A DNA stretch of 64,000 bases. It comes from Saccharospirillum sp. MSK14-1. GTDB lineage: Bacteria > Pseudomonadota > Gammaproteobacteria > Pseudomonadales > Natronospirillaceae. This document shows positions 1 through 8,403 of this stretch, piece after piece. The DNA lies in NCBI RefSeq assembly GCF_003054965.1, contig NZ_MIES01000033.1, forward strand, positions 1 through 64,000. Reading direction: 5' to 3'. The notes under the pieces are model-generated. The model made no database searches and was not told where the DNA came from. It saw only the letters and a program-made list of their open reading frames with translations. Each line of letters opens with the position of its first letter. Within the stretch, counting starts at the first letter, position 1. The position numbers and the translations under genes were made by a program.

Positions 1-200
1 TGGCTGATCATCGTGGTTTCGGTGGAGCGGTTGGTCATGTCGGCAGCGACGCGCTGACGGAACTTCAGTTGGTTAAAGTCGGTCTCATTGGCGCGGTAGG
101 TCGATTCGGTCCAGGAACCGGAATCGGCGTAGTCGTAAAACATGCGCGGCACGCGGCGGCGGGCGAGTTGTTGGTAATCTTCAATGGTGCAGGGCTTCAT
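1..200 (-). CDS. lldD: FMN-dependent L-lactate dehydrogenase, N-terminal part
   Basis: The first 66 codons of a leftward gene that runs off the window edge. The translation opens MKPCTIEDYQQLARRR and continues through FYDYADSGSWTESTYRANE, the typical N-terminus of the FMN-dependent alpha-hydroxy-acid oxidase family, closest in style to LldD. LldD oxidises L-lactate to pyruvate at the membrane and passes electrons to quinone. It lies 67 bp downstream of rhaI on the same strand, so it would take up the lactate made from rhamnose-derived lactaldehyde by the RhaD dehydrogenase domain. The FMN-binding and catalytic His parts lie outside the window, so another member of the family remains possible. 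Confidence 0.85.
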   Translation of the reverse strand, partial: MKPCTIEDYQQLARRRVPRMFYDYADSGSWTESTYRANETDFNQLKFRQRVAADMTNRSTETTMIS

Positions 201-214
201 TATTATTCTCTCCC

Positions 215-237
215 AAAAAAAGACCGCCCGCAGGCGG
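215..237 (-). terminator. Rho-independent terminator or attenuator between rhaI and lldD
   Basis: On the minus strand a CCGCC/GGCGG stem with a 4-base loop is followed by seven T residues. It sits in the 67-bp gap between the rhaI stop and the lldD start. Since lldD continues the same pathway, partial termination that lowers lldD expression relative to rhaDI is more likely than a full operon end; that is inference. Confidence 0.6.
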
Positions 238-267
238 CCAAGAATTGCGACGAAAAGTCGGACGAGC

Positions 268-1563
268 TTAAACGATGCCAGAGCCTGAACGGCTGGTATC
301 CACCGGACGCTGCTCAGCACACGTCTGGCGATAACCACTGGCGCGGTAGCTGGCAATCGGGTCGATGGCGCCGCCGGCGTTTTTACGCGCCTGCTGCAGA
401 ATCGGCTCGACGTCCAGGTTAAAGGCCGCCTTTAGTGTTGCCTGGGCCATCAGCGCATCGTTGGTGCGTTGATATTCGGCCAGGGCTTCACGATCGACCA
501 GGGCGGCTTTCACAAACGCACGCTGCACTTCACCGGCGCTGTAGATCAGGCTTTCAATCGGGTCGGTCACGTTGTGCGACTGGTCGAGCATATAGAACGG
601 CGCGAAAGTTTTATCCTTGCGCTGAATGTCGACCAGCTCATTGAACACCAGGAACAGCTGATACGGATCGATAGAGCCAGAATCCAGATCGTCATCGCCG
701 TATTTGCTGTCGTTGAAATGGAAGCCGCCGAGTTTGCCGAACTGCGCCAGGCGGGCGACGATCATTTCGATGTTGACGTTCGGTGCGTGGTGACCGAGGT
801 CGACCAGGCACAGGCAACGCTCGCCGGTTTCTTTGGCGGCCAGGTAGTTTGAACCCCAGTCTTGAATGACGGTGGAATAGAACGCCGGCTCGAACATCTT
901 GTGTTCGATCAGCATGTTCCAATCATCCGGCAATGCGCTGTAGATTTTTTTAGCGCTGTCGAGATACCGCGCAAAGCTGTCGGAAAAATGTTGTTGGCCG
1001 GGGAAGTTGGAGCCATCGCCGATCCAGACCGTCAGCGCTTTCGAGCCAAGCTGTTTACCCAGTTCAATCACTTCGATGTTGTGCTCAATCGCCTGCTGGC
1101 GGGTGGCGTCATCGCTGTGGGTCAGGCTGCCGTACTTGTACGAATGCTGCTGATCGGCCTGATCCTGAAAGGTATTGGAGTTCATCGCATCGAAGCCCAG
1201 GCCACGCTCAATGGCGTAGTCGCGCAGTTCGCTGGCATCGGTGGGTTTGTCCCACGGAATGTGCAGCGAAACGCGCGGCGTCAGCGTACCGAGTTGCTGG
1301 ATGACGGCGCAGTCGTCGAGTTTTTCGAAGATGTTGCGCGGCTCACCCAGGCCCGGAAAACGCGCGAAACGCGTGCCGCCGGTGCCTACACCCCAGGAGG
1401 GCAGAGCCACTTCCAGTTGCTGGGCTTGCTTAGTAACGGCGTCGATTTGCACGCCACGCCGGGCGAGTTTTTCGCCCAGCGCCTGGTAGTCGCTGTTGAG
1501 GTCGGCCGAACGTTGGTCGTTGTCGGTCTGAATGCGGTCAGCGGAGATCATTGTTGTTGTCAT
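268..1563 (-). CDS. rhaI: L-rhamnose isomerase, Pseudomonas/Rhizobium type
   Basis: A 431-residue TIM-barrel aldose-ketose isomerase that converts L-rhamnose to L-rhamnulose in the cytoplasm. It belongs to the 'L-rhamnose catabolism isomerase' family found in Pseudomonas and rhizobia, not to the E. coli RhaA family. Likely metal and substrate residues are visible: H101 in HIPWDK, W180, E220 and K222 in EHKMFEP, D255 and H258 in LVDLGHH, H282 and D285 in HFNDSKYGDDD. It follows rhaD by 42 bp on the same strand, so the two are almost certainly co-transcribed. The length matches the family. Confidence 0.93.
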   Translation of the reverse strand: MTTTMISADRIQTDNDQRSADLNSDYQALGEKLARRGVQIDAVTKQAQQLEVALPSWGVGTGGTRFARFPGLGEPRNIFEKLDDCAVIQQLGTLTPRVSLHIPWDKPTDASELRDYAIERGLGFDAMNSNTFQDQADQQHSYKYGSLTHSDDATRQQAIEHNIEVIELGKQLGSKALTVWIGDGSNFPGQQHFSDSFARYLDSAKKIYSALPDDWNMLIEHKMFEPAFYSTVIQDWGSNYLAAKETGERCLCLVDLGHHAPNVNIEMIVARLAQFGKLGGFHFNDSKYGDDDLDSGSIDPYQLFLVFNELVDIQRKDKTFAPFYMLDQSHNVTDPIESLIYSAGEVQRAFVKAALVDREALAEYQRTNDALMAQATLKAAFNLDVEPILQQARKNAGGAIDPIASYRASGYRQTCAEQRPVDTSRSGSGIV

Positions 1564-1605
1564 GCTGCTTACCTGTGATTTTGTTGTGGCTTTTATAGCA
1601 AGGGT

Positions 1606-3705
1606 TTAGCGCGTGAAGGACGGCGCGTGTCCGGCATCGACATTCAAAATGTTACCGGTCGATTTGGCCGAGGCATCGCTGACGAAGAAGTAAATCGCCT
1701 CGGCGATGTCTTCGGGCAGCACGTTCAGCTTGAGCAGGCTGCGCTGGCGATAGTGATCTTCCAGTTCATCGGTGCTCAGATCGTAAGCGCTGGCGCGTTC
1801 TTCCTTCCACTTGCCGGTCCAGATTTTCGAACCACGCAGCACCGCATCCGGGTTGACCACGTTGGCGCGAATACCCAGCGGCGCGCCTTCCAGGGCAACG
1901 CTGCGCGCCAGCTGAATTTCAGCGGCTTTGGCGGTGCAATAAGCAGCGGCGTTGGCCGATGCGACCAGGCCGTTCTTGCTGGCGACAAAGACGATGTTGC
2001 CACCCATGTTCTGCTGCTTGAGCACTTTGAACGTTTCGCGCGTGACCAGGAAGTAACCGGTCGACAGAATCGCCTGATTGCGATTCCACAGATCCAGGCT
2101 GGTTTCATCCAGCGGTGCTGAAGAGGCAATGCCTGCGTTGGATACCAGTATATCGGCACCACCGAAAGCCACACAGGCGTGGGCGAGCGCCGCTTCAACC
2201 TGGCTTTCATCGGTGACGTCCATGCGGCAGACCGAGACATTGTCTTTGCCGAATTGTTTGGCCAGTTCCTCTTTCGCGTTTTCCAGACCTTCGGCATCAA
2301 TGTCGAGCAGCACTGTGCAGGCACCTTCGTTCATTAATCGAGCCGCAGTGGCCTGACCAATACCGCCAGCACCGCCCGTCACCACCGCAATGCGGCCGGC
2401 CAAAGCTTTCGGCTTGGGCATGCGTTGCAGTTTGGCTTCTTCGAGCAGCCAGTATTCGATGTCGAAGGCTTCCTGCTCGGGCAGACCCATGTATTCGCTA
2501 ACACCGGCGGCGCCGCGCATCACGTTGATGGCGTTGATGTAAAATTCGCCAGCGATGCGTGCGGTGGCTTTGTCTTTAGCAAAGGTCAGCATGCCGACAC
2601 CCGGAACCAGATAGACCACCGGGTTGGAATCGCGCATGGCCGGGCTGTTGTCGCGCTTGCAGCGCTCGTAGTAGGCGGCGTAGTCGCGGTTGTAGTCGGC
2701 CAGTTGATCGTCGAGACCGGCGATAACGGCATCGAGGTCGTCTTTGGTCGGGTCGAAGTTGACCACCAACGGTTTGATCTTGGTGCGCAGGAAGTGGTCC
2801 GGACAGGAGGTGCCCAGTTCCGCCAGCGCTTCCAGGTCGTTGGAGTTGACGAATTCCAACACCTCGGGGGCGTCGTTGAAGTGACCGATCTGACGTTGCT
2901 TGGCGCTGGTTTTACCGCGAATCACCGGCATCAGTTTGGCAGCGACATCACGACGTTTGGCTTCGTCCAGGCTGTCAAAACGCGCGCCGGAAAACGCCGC
3001 TTTACCGGCCAGTTTTTCATCCAGCCAGGCCTGCGCTTTGTTGATCATTTCCAGTGACGTTTCGTAGCACTCTTTGGCGCTTTCGCCCCAGGTGAACAGG
3101 CCGTGGGCTTCCAGTAAAACGCCTTTCAGGTGGGGCTGTTCGCGGGCGATTTTTTCCAGTTCCAGACCCAGCTGAAAACCCGGGCGGCGCCACGGCAGCC
3201 AGCCGATGTCCTGACCGTAAATCACTTCAGTCAGCTCGCGGCTGTTTTTTGAGGCGGCGATGGCGATGACCGCATCGGGGTGCAGATGGTCGACGTGCGC
3301 ATGCGGCAGGTAGGCGTGCAGTGGGGTGTCGATACTGGCGGCGCGGCTGTTCAGGTTAAAGGTGCAGTGCGGCAGATAGCCGACCATTTCATCTTCGTGC
3401 GCTTCACCTTTATAGAACTGCTTGAGTGTTTCCAGCTTGTCCAGATACAGCGTGGAGAAACCGTCCAGACCCATGCTGCCGATGTCACCACCGGAACCTT
3501 TCACCCAGAGTACACGGACGTCTTCGCCGGTCAGCGGGTCGGGTTGAACGATCTTGGCGGAGGTGTTGCCACCGCCGTAGTTGGTAACGCGCATGTCAGC
3601 GCCGAGCAAATTTGAGCGATATTGCAAACATTCGGCTTCTGACAGTGTTTTGGCCTTGGCATCATCCCAGTTATTGGGAATCTGATTGGCAGGCTGCGTG
3701 GGCAT
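1606..3705 (-). CDS. rhaD: Bifunctional rhamnulose-1-phosphate aldolase / L-lactaldehyde dehydrogenase
   Basis: A two-domain enzyme of about 699 residues. The N-terminal class II aldolase domain (about 20-400) has the zinc-site histidines in HAHVDHLHPDA and LLEAHGLFTWG and splits rhamnulose-1-phosphate into DHAP and L-lactaldehyde. The C-terminal short-chain dehydrogenase domain (about 435-695) has the nucleotide motif TGGAGGIGQ and the Y-x3-K pair in YCTAK and oxidises lactaldehyde to L-lactate. The same fusion is known as RhaD in rhizobia and RhaEW in Bacillus. The ATG at 3705 is chosen because AGAGGTG lies just upstream; an in-frame extension to 3783 has no support. First gene of the leftward arm, divergent from rhaR. 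Confidence 0.93.
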   Translation of the reverse strand: MPTQPANQIPNNWDDAKAKTLSEAECLQYRSNLLGADMRVTNYGGGNTSAKIVQPDPLTGEDVRVLWVKGSGGDIGSMGLDGFSTLYLDKLETLKQFYKGEAHEDEMVGYLPHCTFNLNSRAASIDTPLHAYLPHAHVDHLHPDAVIAIAASKNSRELTEVIYGQDIGWLPWRRPGFQLGLELEKIAREQPHLKGVLLEAHGLFTWGESAKECYETSLEMINKAQAWLDEKLAGKAAFSGARFDSLDEAKRRDVAAKLMPVIRGKTSAKQRQIGHFNDAPEVLEFVNSNDLEALAELGTSCPDHFLRTKIKPLVVNFDPTKDDLDAVIAGLDDQLADYNRDYAAYYERCKRDNSPAMRDSNPVVYLVPGVGMLTFAKDKATARIAGEFYINAINVMRGAAGVSEYMGLPEQEAFDIEYWLLEEAKLQRMPKPKALAGRIAVVTGGAGGIGQATAARLMNEGACTVLLDIDAEGLENAKEELAKQFGKDNVSVCRMDVTDESQVEAALAHACVAFGGADILVSNAGIASSAPLDETSLDLWNRNQAILSTGYFLVTRETFKVLKQQNMGGNIVFVASKNGLVASANAAAYCTAKAAEIQLARSVALEGAPLGIRANVVNPDAVLRGSKIWTGKWKEERASAYDLSTDELEDHYRQRSLLKLNVLPEDIAEAIYFFVSDASAKSTGNILNVDAGHAPSFTR

Positions 3706-3837
3706 CGAGGCACCTCTGTTGTTATTGGGACAGCTTTTCTTCTGTAAGGGCACAGCCGCTTGTGATGCGGCTTTCAGGGCCATTCAGGCTGTCATCTTTG
3801 GTTAAAATAGCTCAGACTGCGCATACAGCTGATCGAA

Positions 3838-3877
3838 TTTGACAGAAAGTATTAATCCGAGCCCTCAACCTGTCAAT
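3838..3877. promoter_or_regulatory. Divergent rha control region with a TTGACAG/CTGTCAA inverted repeat
   Basis: The 244-bp gap between rhaD and rhaR contains an inverted repeat, TTGACAG at 3839-3845 and CTGTCAA at 3870-3876, with centres 31 bp (about three helical turns) apart. The right arm read on the minus strand is also a perfect TTGACA -35 box, with TAATAC 16 bp further on as a possible -10 for rhaDI. The repeat may be the RhaR operator, the promoter, or both. This rests on sequence pattern only. Confidence 0.35.
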
Positions 3878-3949
3878 ACCAATCAAAAAACTTCAAAAAG
3901 GGCTTGCTTGTGAGCGATTGTGAAATATAGTGACGAGTGAGGACAGCCG

Positions 3950-4747
3950 ATGCACGAAGTTGAGCGCCACCGGATCATTCTGGCGGAAGTTGAAGAAAAA
4001 CCCATTGCCACCCTGGGTTACCTGGTGGATTTGTTGGGCGCTTCCGAAGCCACCGTCAGGCGGGACATCAATGAACTGCACCGGCAAGGAAAGCTGAAAA
4101 AAGTCCGTGGTGGTGCGGAGGCATTGCATCCGCCTGCCAATACGGCCTTGGTCGGCCGGCCTTATTCGGTTAATCAGATGATTAACGCTAAGGCTAAGCG
4201 TGCCATTGCCCGAGCGGCGGTGGACCTGCTTGAAGACGGAACGTCGGTCACCATCAGTGGTGGCACGACCACCAACTTCATGGCGGAGTTCATGCGTTCG
4301 CGCAAATTGCAGGTGCTGACCAATTCGTTCGTGATGGCCGAGCAGTTGGTGAAACGCAGCAAGTGTGTGGTGACGTTGCCCGGCGGTAGTGTTTACCGCG
4401 AGCAGAACATCATTCTGAGTCCGTTTCCGAATGATGTATCGAGTCGCTTCTACGCTTCGATGCTGTTTATCGGTGCTCAGGGCGTCGGTCCTCAAGGGGT
4501 GATGGAAGCAGATCCCCAGATTGTGCAGGCGGTGATGAAATTGATGGACCAGGCCGACAAGCGCGTTTTGTTGGTCGACTCCAGTAAGTTTGAGAATCGC
4601 AGCAATCTGATTGTCTGTCCGCTGTCACGCGTGGATATCGTCATCACTGATGACGGCATCGACCCCAAAAGTCGCAAGATGATTGAAGACGCTGGTTGCC
4701 AGCTGACAATCGTTAATAAAAATGCCGATACGGCCGACCCCGACTGA
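3950..4747 (+). CDS. rhaR: DeoR-family rhamnose regulator RhaR
   Basis: A 265-residue DeoR/GlpR-type repressor. The N-terminal winged helix-turn-helix (about 6-58) includes LGASEATVRRDINELH, and the C-terminal sugar-phosphate sensor domain carries ISGGTTT, VVTLPGG and LLVDSSKFE. In rhizobia a DeoR-type RhaR represses the rha genes until a pathway intermediate is made; the same role is inferred here from its position at the head of the rhaSTPQ-M-K arm and opposite rhaDI. It is not an AraC-type activator like the RhaR/RhaS pair of E. coli. The rhaS gene begins 56 bp downstream. Confidence 0.88.
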   Translation: MHEVERHRIILAEVEEKPIATLGYLVDLLGASEATVRRDINELHRQGKLKKVRGGAEALHPPANTALVGRPYSVNQMINAKAKRAIARAAVDLLEDGTSVTISGGTTTNFMAEFMRSRKLQVLTNSFVMAEQLVKRSKCVVTLPGGSVYREQNIILSPFPNDVSSRFYASMLFIGAQGVGPQGVMEADPQIVQAVMKLMDQADKRVLLVDSSKFENRSNLIVCPLSRVDIVITDDGIDPKSRKMIEDAGCQLTIVNKNADTADPD

Positions 4748-4803
4748 TCGCCCAGTTCCAATAAAAAGGCGGCGGGGTAAAACAACAATAATTGGAGAAC
4801 AAG

Positions 4804-5799
4804 ATGTGTAAGAAACTTTTCGCAGCCGCCGCTGCGGTCTTGTCTATTGCCCTGATTTCACCCGCTCACGCAGAAGATGATGTTCGCATTGCCCTGGTGG
4901 TTAAAGCGCTGGGGATTGGTTTCTTTGAAGCGGCCAATGAAGGCGCTCAGGAAGCCGCCGAAGAACTCGGCAATGTCGAAATCATTTACACCGGTCCAAC
5001 CACCACCACCGCCGAAGGCCAGATCGAAGTGATCAGTTCATTGATCGCTCAGCGCGTTGACGCCATTGCTGTCTCCGCTAACGATCAGGATGCTCTGGTG
5101 CCGATTCTCAAGCGTGCTCAGCAGCGTGGCATTGAAGTGATCTCCTGGGATTCCGGCGTTGCCCCGGAAGGCCGTACCGTTCACCTCAATCCTTCCAGTA
5201 ACGAATTGATTGGTCGGATGAATGTGAAACTGGCCGCCGATGCCTTGGAAGCCAAAGGTGTTAACGCCGGTCAAATGGCGATTCTCAGTGCCACACCGAC
5301 CTCGACCAACCAGAACATCTGGATTGAGGAAATGGAAAACGCGTTGCCGGAATTTTCTCAACTGGAACTCGTTGACACCGTTTACGGCGACGACCTGGCG
5401 GACAAAAGCTATCGCGAAGCGGTTGCTTTGATGCGTAACCATCCGAATCTGGACGTCATCGTGGCGCCGACCACGGTGGGTATTCTGGCTGCGGCACAAG
5501 CGGTGAGCGATGAAGACCGCATTGGTGAAGTGTACGTCACCGGTTTGGGTCTGCCGTCGGAACTGGCTGGCCACGTTGAAAGCGGCGCCATCCATAACTT
5601 CGCCATCTGGAACCCGATCGACCTGGGCTACGCCGCCACCATGATTGCCTACAATCTGGTGCAGGGTGATGTCAGTGAAGATTACGTTGAAATGGGTCGT
5701 ATGGGCCTGGCTGAACTGGATGATGACGGCAACGCTGCCATGTCCGATCCGTTCGTTTACGACGCCTCCAACGTCGCCGATTTCGCGGACATTTTCTAA
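4804..5799 (+). CDS. rhaS: Rhamnose ABC transporter substrate-binding protein
   Basis: A periplasmic sugar-binding protein of about 331 residues in the RbsB-like family (Peripla_BP_4). It starts with a signal peptide ending near ISPAHA-EDD and continues with DVRIALVVKALGIGFFEAANEG, the first strand and helix of the fold. It delivers L-rhamnose to RhaPQ/RhaT. The ATG at 4804 is used because GGAG lies 6 bp upstream; an in-frame TTG at 4792 overlaps that Shine-Dalgarno sequence and is unlikely. It is followed by a stable hairpin before rhaT, which fits the higher dosage a binding protein needs. Confidence 0.92.
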   Translation: MCKKLFAAAAAVLSIALISPAHAEDDVRIALVVKALGIGFFEAANEGAQEAAEELGNVEIIYTGPTTTTAEGQIEVISSLIAQRVDAIAVSANDQDALVPILKRAQQRGIEVISWDSGVAPEGRTVHLNPSSNELIGRMNVKLAADALEAKGVNAGQMAILSATPTSTNQNIWIEEMENALPEFSQLELVDTVYGDDLADKSYREAVALMRNHPNLDVIVAPTTVGILAAAQAVSDEDRIGEVYVTGLGLPSELAGHVESGAIHNFAIWNPIDLGYAATMIAYNLVQGDVSEDYVEMGRMGLAELDDDGNAAMSDPFVYDASNVADFADIF

Positions 5800-5835
5800 G
5801 CCTTAATCGGCAATTTTTACACACGCAAAGCACAA

Positions 5836-5858
5836 CGGGTGCCCAAAATAGGCACCCG
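5836..5858 (+). other. Intercistronic hairpin after rhaS
   Basis: A perfect 8-bp stem CGGGTGCC/GGCACCCG with a 7-base loop in the 92-bp gap between rhaS and rhaT. No T tract follows, so it looks more like an mRNA 3'-end stabiliser or processing element than a terminator. Confidence 0.6.
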
Positions 5859-5891
5859 AATACAGTCGGTTCAACAATAAAGATAACGACT

Positions 5892-7397
5892 ATGATAACG
5901 AACTCTGCAGTCTTGTCGCTGCGCGATGTCAGCAAAGTATTTCCTGGCGTCAAAGCGCTCGACAACGTCAAGCTCGACCTATACCCAGGCGAAGTCACCG
6001 CGTTGGTCGGTGAAAATGGCGCCGGAAAATCCACTCTGGTTAAAACCCTGACCGGTATCTACCAACCGGACGGCGGAGAGCTGTATTGGAAAGGCGAGCC
6101 GGTTGATATCAGCGACCCGGAAGTGGCGCTGCAATTGGGTATCACTGCCATCCATCAGGAAACCGTGCTCTTCGGCGAACTGTCGGTGACGGAAAATATT
6201 TTTGCCGGTAATTATTTAACCCGCGGACCTTTGCGTCGACTCGACTGGCCGGCCATGCATCAGCGCAGCCGCGAGATCCTCGCCGACATTGATGCGCCGC
6301 TGGACCCGAAAGCGCAACTCAAAGGTTTGAGCATTGGTCAGAAACACATGGTCGCCATAGCCCGCGCCCTGTCGGTTGATGCGCAGGTGGTGATTCTCGA
6401 TGAACCGACGGCCGCGCTGTCGCATCATGAAATTGAAGAGTTATACGGCATCGTTGAACGGCTGAAAAAATCCGGCAAAGCGATTCTGTTTATCAGTCAT
6501 AAATTCGATGAAATTTTCACCATCGCCGATCGTTATGTCGTCTATCGCGATGGCAATTTTGTCGGTGAAGGTTTAATCAGCAACGTGAATGAAGCGGAGT
6601 TGGTGGAAATGATGGTGGCGCGCAGCGTCAGCGAAACCTTCCCCAAACAGACGGTCAGCATCGGTGAGCCGGTCATGACGGTCAGCAACCTAAATCATCC
6701 CACCGAATTCGCCGATATTAATTTTGAAGTACGCGCCGGAGAGATCCTGGGCTTTTATGGACTGGTCGGCTCCGGTCGTACCGAAATCATGCAGGCGCTT
6801 TATGGTTTGTCGAAAGCGGCCACGGGCGACGTGCGTATCGATGGCAAGACCACTCAAATTCGCTCCCCGGCTGACGCCATTGCCGATGGCTTGGTTTATG
6901 TGCCGGAAGAACGTCAGCAACAGGGCGCCATTCTCGACCTGCCAATTTTTCAAAACATCTCATTGCCGCAGTTAAGCAAGTTGAACCCCAAAGGTGTGTT
7001 AAACGAGCAGCGCGAATACGAACTGGCGCGGGCTTATGGTGAACGCTTAAAAGTAAAAACCTCCAGTTGGGATCAGAAAGTCGCCAACTTGTCCGGTGGT
7101 AACCAACAGAAAGTGGTCATTGGTAAATGGCTGGCGACGCAGCCCAAGGTGATCATTCTCGACGAACCCACCAAAGGCATCGACATCGGCTCTAAGGCGG
7201 CGGTGCATCGTTTTATGTCCGAGCTGGTTGAAGACGGTCTGGCCGTGATTATGGTCAGTTCGGAATTGCCGGAAGTACTGGGCATGGCCGATCGCATCAT
7301 GGTGATGCACGAAGGTTTGATGGTGCGTGAATTCAGTCGCGAAGACGCCACGGCCGAAGCCGTCGTTGCCGCAGCAACCGGAGGGCTGGCCGCATGA
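5892..7397 (+). CDS. rhaT: Rhamnose ABC transporter ATP-binding protein (double ATPase)
   Basis: A 501-residue protein with two fused ABC ATPase domains, typical of ribose/rhamnose-type (CUT2) importers. The first half has Walker A GENGAGKST, a degenerate signature LSIGQKHM and Walker B VVILDEPTAAL. The second half has a degenerate Walker A (GLVGSGRTEI), a canonical signature LSGGNQQK and Walker B VIILDEPTKGID. The second P-loop lacks the GKS/T, as is normal in this family, so only one site is expected to be fully active. Stop overlaps the rhaP start by 4 bp. It powers rhamnose uptake together with RhaP, RhaQ and RhaS. Confidence 0.92.
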   Translation: MITNSAVLSLRDVSKVFPGVKALDNVKLDLYPGEVTALVGENGAGKSTLVKTLTGIYQPDGGELYWKGEPVDISDPEVALQLGITAIHQETVLFGELSVTENIFAGNYLTRGPLRRLDWPAMHQRSREILADIDAPLDPKAQLKGLSIGQKHMVAIARALSVDAQVVILDEPTAALSHHEIEELYGIVERLKKSGKAILFISHKFDEIFTIADRYVVYRDGNFVGEGLISNVNEAELVEMMVARSVSETFPKQTVSIGEPVMTVSNLNHPTEFADINFEVRAGEILGFYGLVGSGRTEIMQALYGLSKAATGDVRIDGKTTQIRSPADAIADGLVYVPEERQQQGAILDLPIFQNISLPQLSKLNPKGVLNEQREYELARAYGERLKVKTSSWDQKVANLSGGNQQKVVIGKWLATQPKVIILDEPTKGIDIGSKAAVHRFMSELVEDGLAVIMVSSELPEVLGMADRIMVMHEGLMVREFSREDATAEAVVAAATGGLAA

Positions 7398-8401
7398 TGT
7401 CTGCCATCTTGAAAAACCGTGAACGCTTTTTGGCGTTGGTGATTGTCGTTCTGGTGTTAGCCGTCGGGTTTATCACGCCGGATTTTCTGTCGTTTACCAG
7501 CTTGGTCGGGACCTTTAACGATACCTCCATTCTGATGATTCTGGCCATGGGTCAGATGCTGGTTATTTTAACGCGCTGCATCGATTTATCGGTCGCGGCC
7601 AATGTGGCGTTGACGGGTATGGCGGTCGGCATGATTAACGCCGCGTTTCCGGGTGTGCCGATTCCGTTGCTGATGTTGTTTGCTTTGGTCATGGGCGCGG
7701 TGCTTGGCGCTATTAATGGCTTTTTTGTGTGGATTGTCGGCGTGCCTGCCATTGTGGTGACGCTGGGAACGATGAGCATTTATCGCGGCAGTGTATTTTT
7801 GCTGTCCGACGGTGCCTGGGTTAACGCTCACCAGATGAGTGAGTCCTTTATCGATCTGCCGCGTCAGGTGGTATTGGGCTTGCCGATGATGAGCTGGATC
7901 GCCATCGCCATTGTAGCGCTGCTGTTTTTTGCCTCGCGTCATTGGCGCAGCGGACGCGACTTCTTTACCGCCGGTGGTGATCCGACTGCTGCTTTTTATA
8001 CCGGTGTGAACGTTGGCAAGGTGCAATTCAAAGCCTTTGTGGTGTCGGGCACTTTGGCAGGCTTGTGCGGCTATTTGTGGGTGTCGCGTTTCGCGGTTGC
8101 CTATGTCGATGTCGCCAACGGTTTTGAGCTGCAGGTGGTTGCCGCCTGTGTGATTGGTGGCATCAGCATTATGGGGGGCATCGGCACGGTGATCGGCTGT
8201 GCCTTGGGCGCGCTCTTTCTGGGTGTGATCAACAATGCCTTGCCCGTGATTGGTGTGTCGCCGTTTTGGCAAATGGCCATCTCCGGTGCCGTCATCATCA
8301 TCGCGGTCATTGCCAACTCCAGTGCTGAACGTCGCGAAGGCCGCATCATTCTGCGCAGTGCGGTGACTGCTCGCGGTGCTCAAAAAGTCGAGGCCGCCTG
8401 A
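7394..8401 (+). CDS. rhaP: Rhamnose ABC transporter permease RhaP
   Basis: A 335-residue inner-membrane permease of the RbsC/BPD_transp_2 family with about 8-10 hydrophobic segments. The cytoplasmic coupling region typical of this family is seen around RDFFTAGGDPTAAFYTGVNV. It overlaps rhaT by 4 bp and is followed 2 bp later by rhaQ, a second permease of the same family; the two are expected to form a heterodimer, as in rhizobial rhamnose transporters. Confidence 0.9.
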   Translation: MMSAILKNRERFLALVIVVLVLAVGFITPDFLSFTSLVGTFNDTSILMILAMGQMLVILTRCIDLSVAANVALTGMAVGMINAAFPGVPIPLLMLFALVMGAVLGAINGFFVWIVGVPAIVVTLGTMSIYRGSVFLLSDGAWVNAHQMSESFIDLPRQVVLGLPMMSWIAIAIVALLFFASRHWRSGRDFFTAGGDPTAAFYTGVNVGKVQFKAFVVSGTLAGLCGYLWVSRFAVAYVDVANGFELQVVAACVIGGISIMGGIGTVIGCALGALFLGVINNALPVIGVSPFWQMAISGAVIIIAVIANSSAERREGRIILRSAVTARGAQKVEAA

Positions 8402-8403
8402 CT

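Noticed and set aside
862-1578. A 238-codon frame antisense to rhaI
   Set aside because: RhaI is unambiguous on the minus strand; the antisense frame is a shadow.
4792-4803. TTG start four codons upstream of the rhaS ATG
   Set aside because: It overlaps the Shine-Dalgarno sequence that serves the ATG at 4804, where a normal signal peptide begins.
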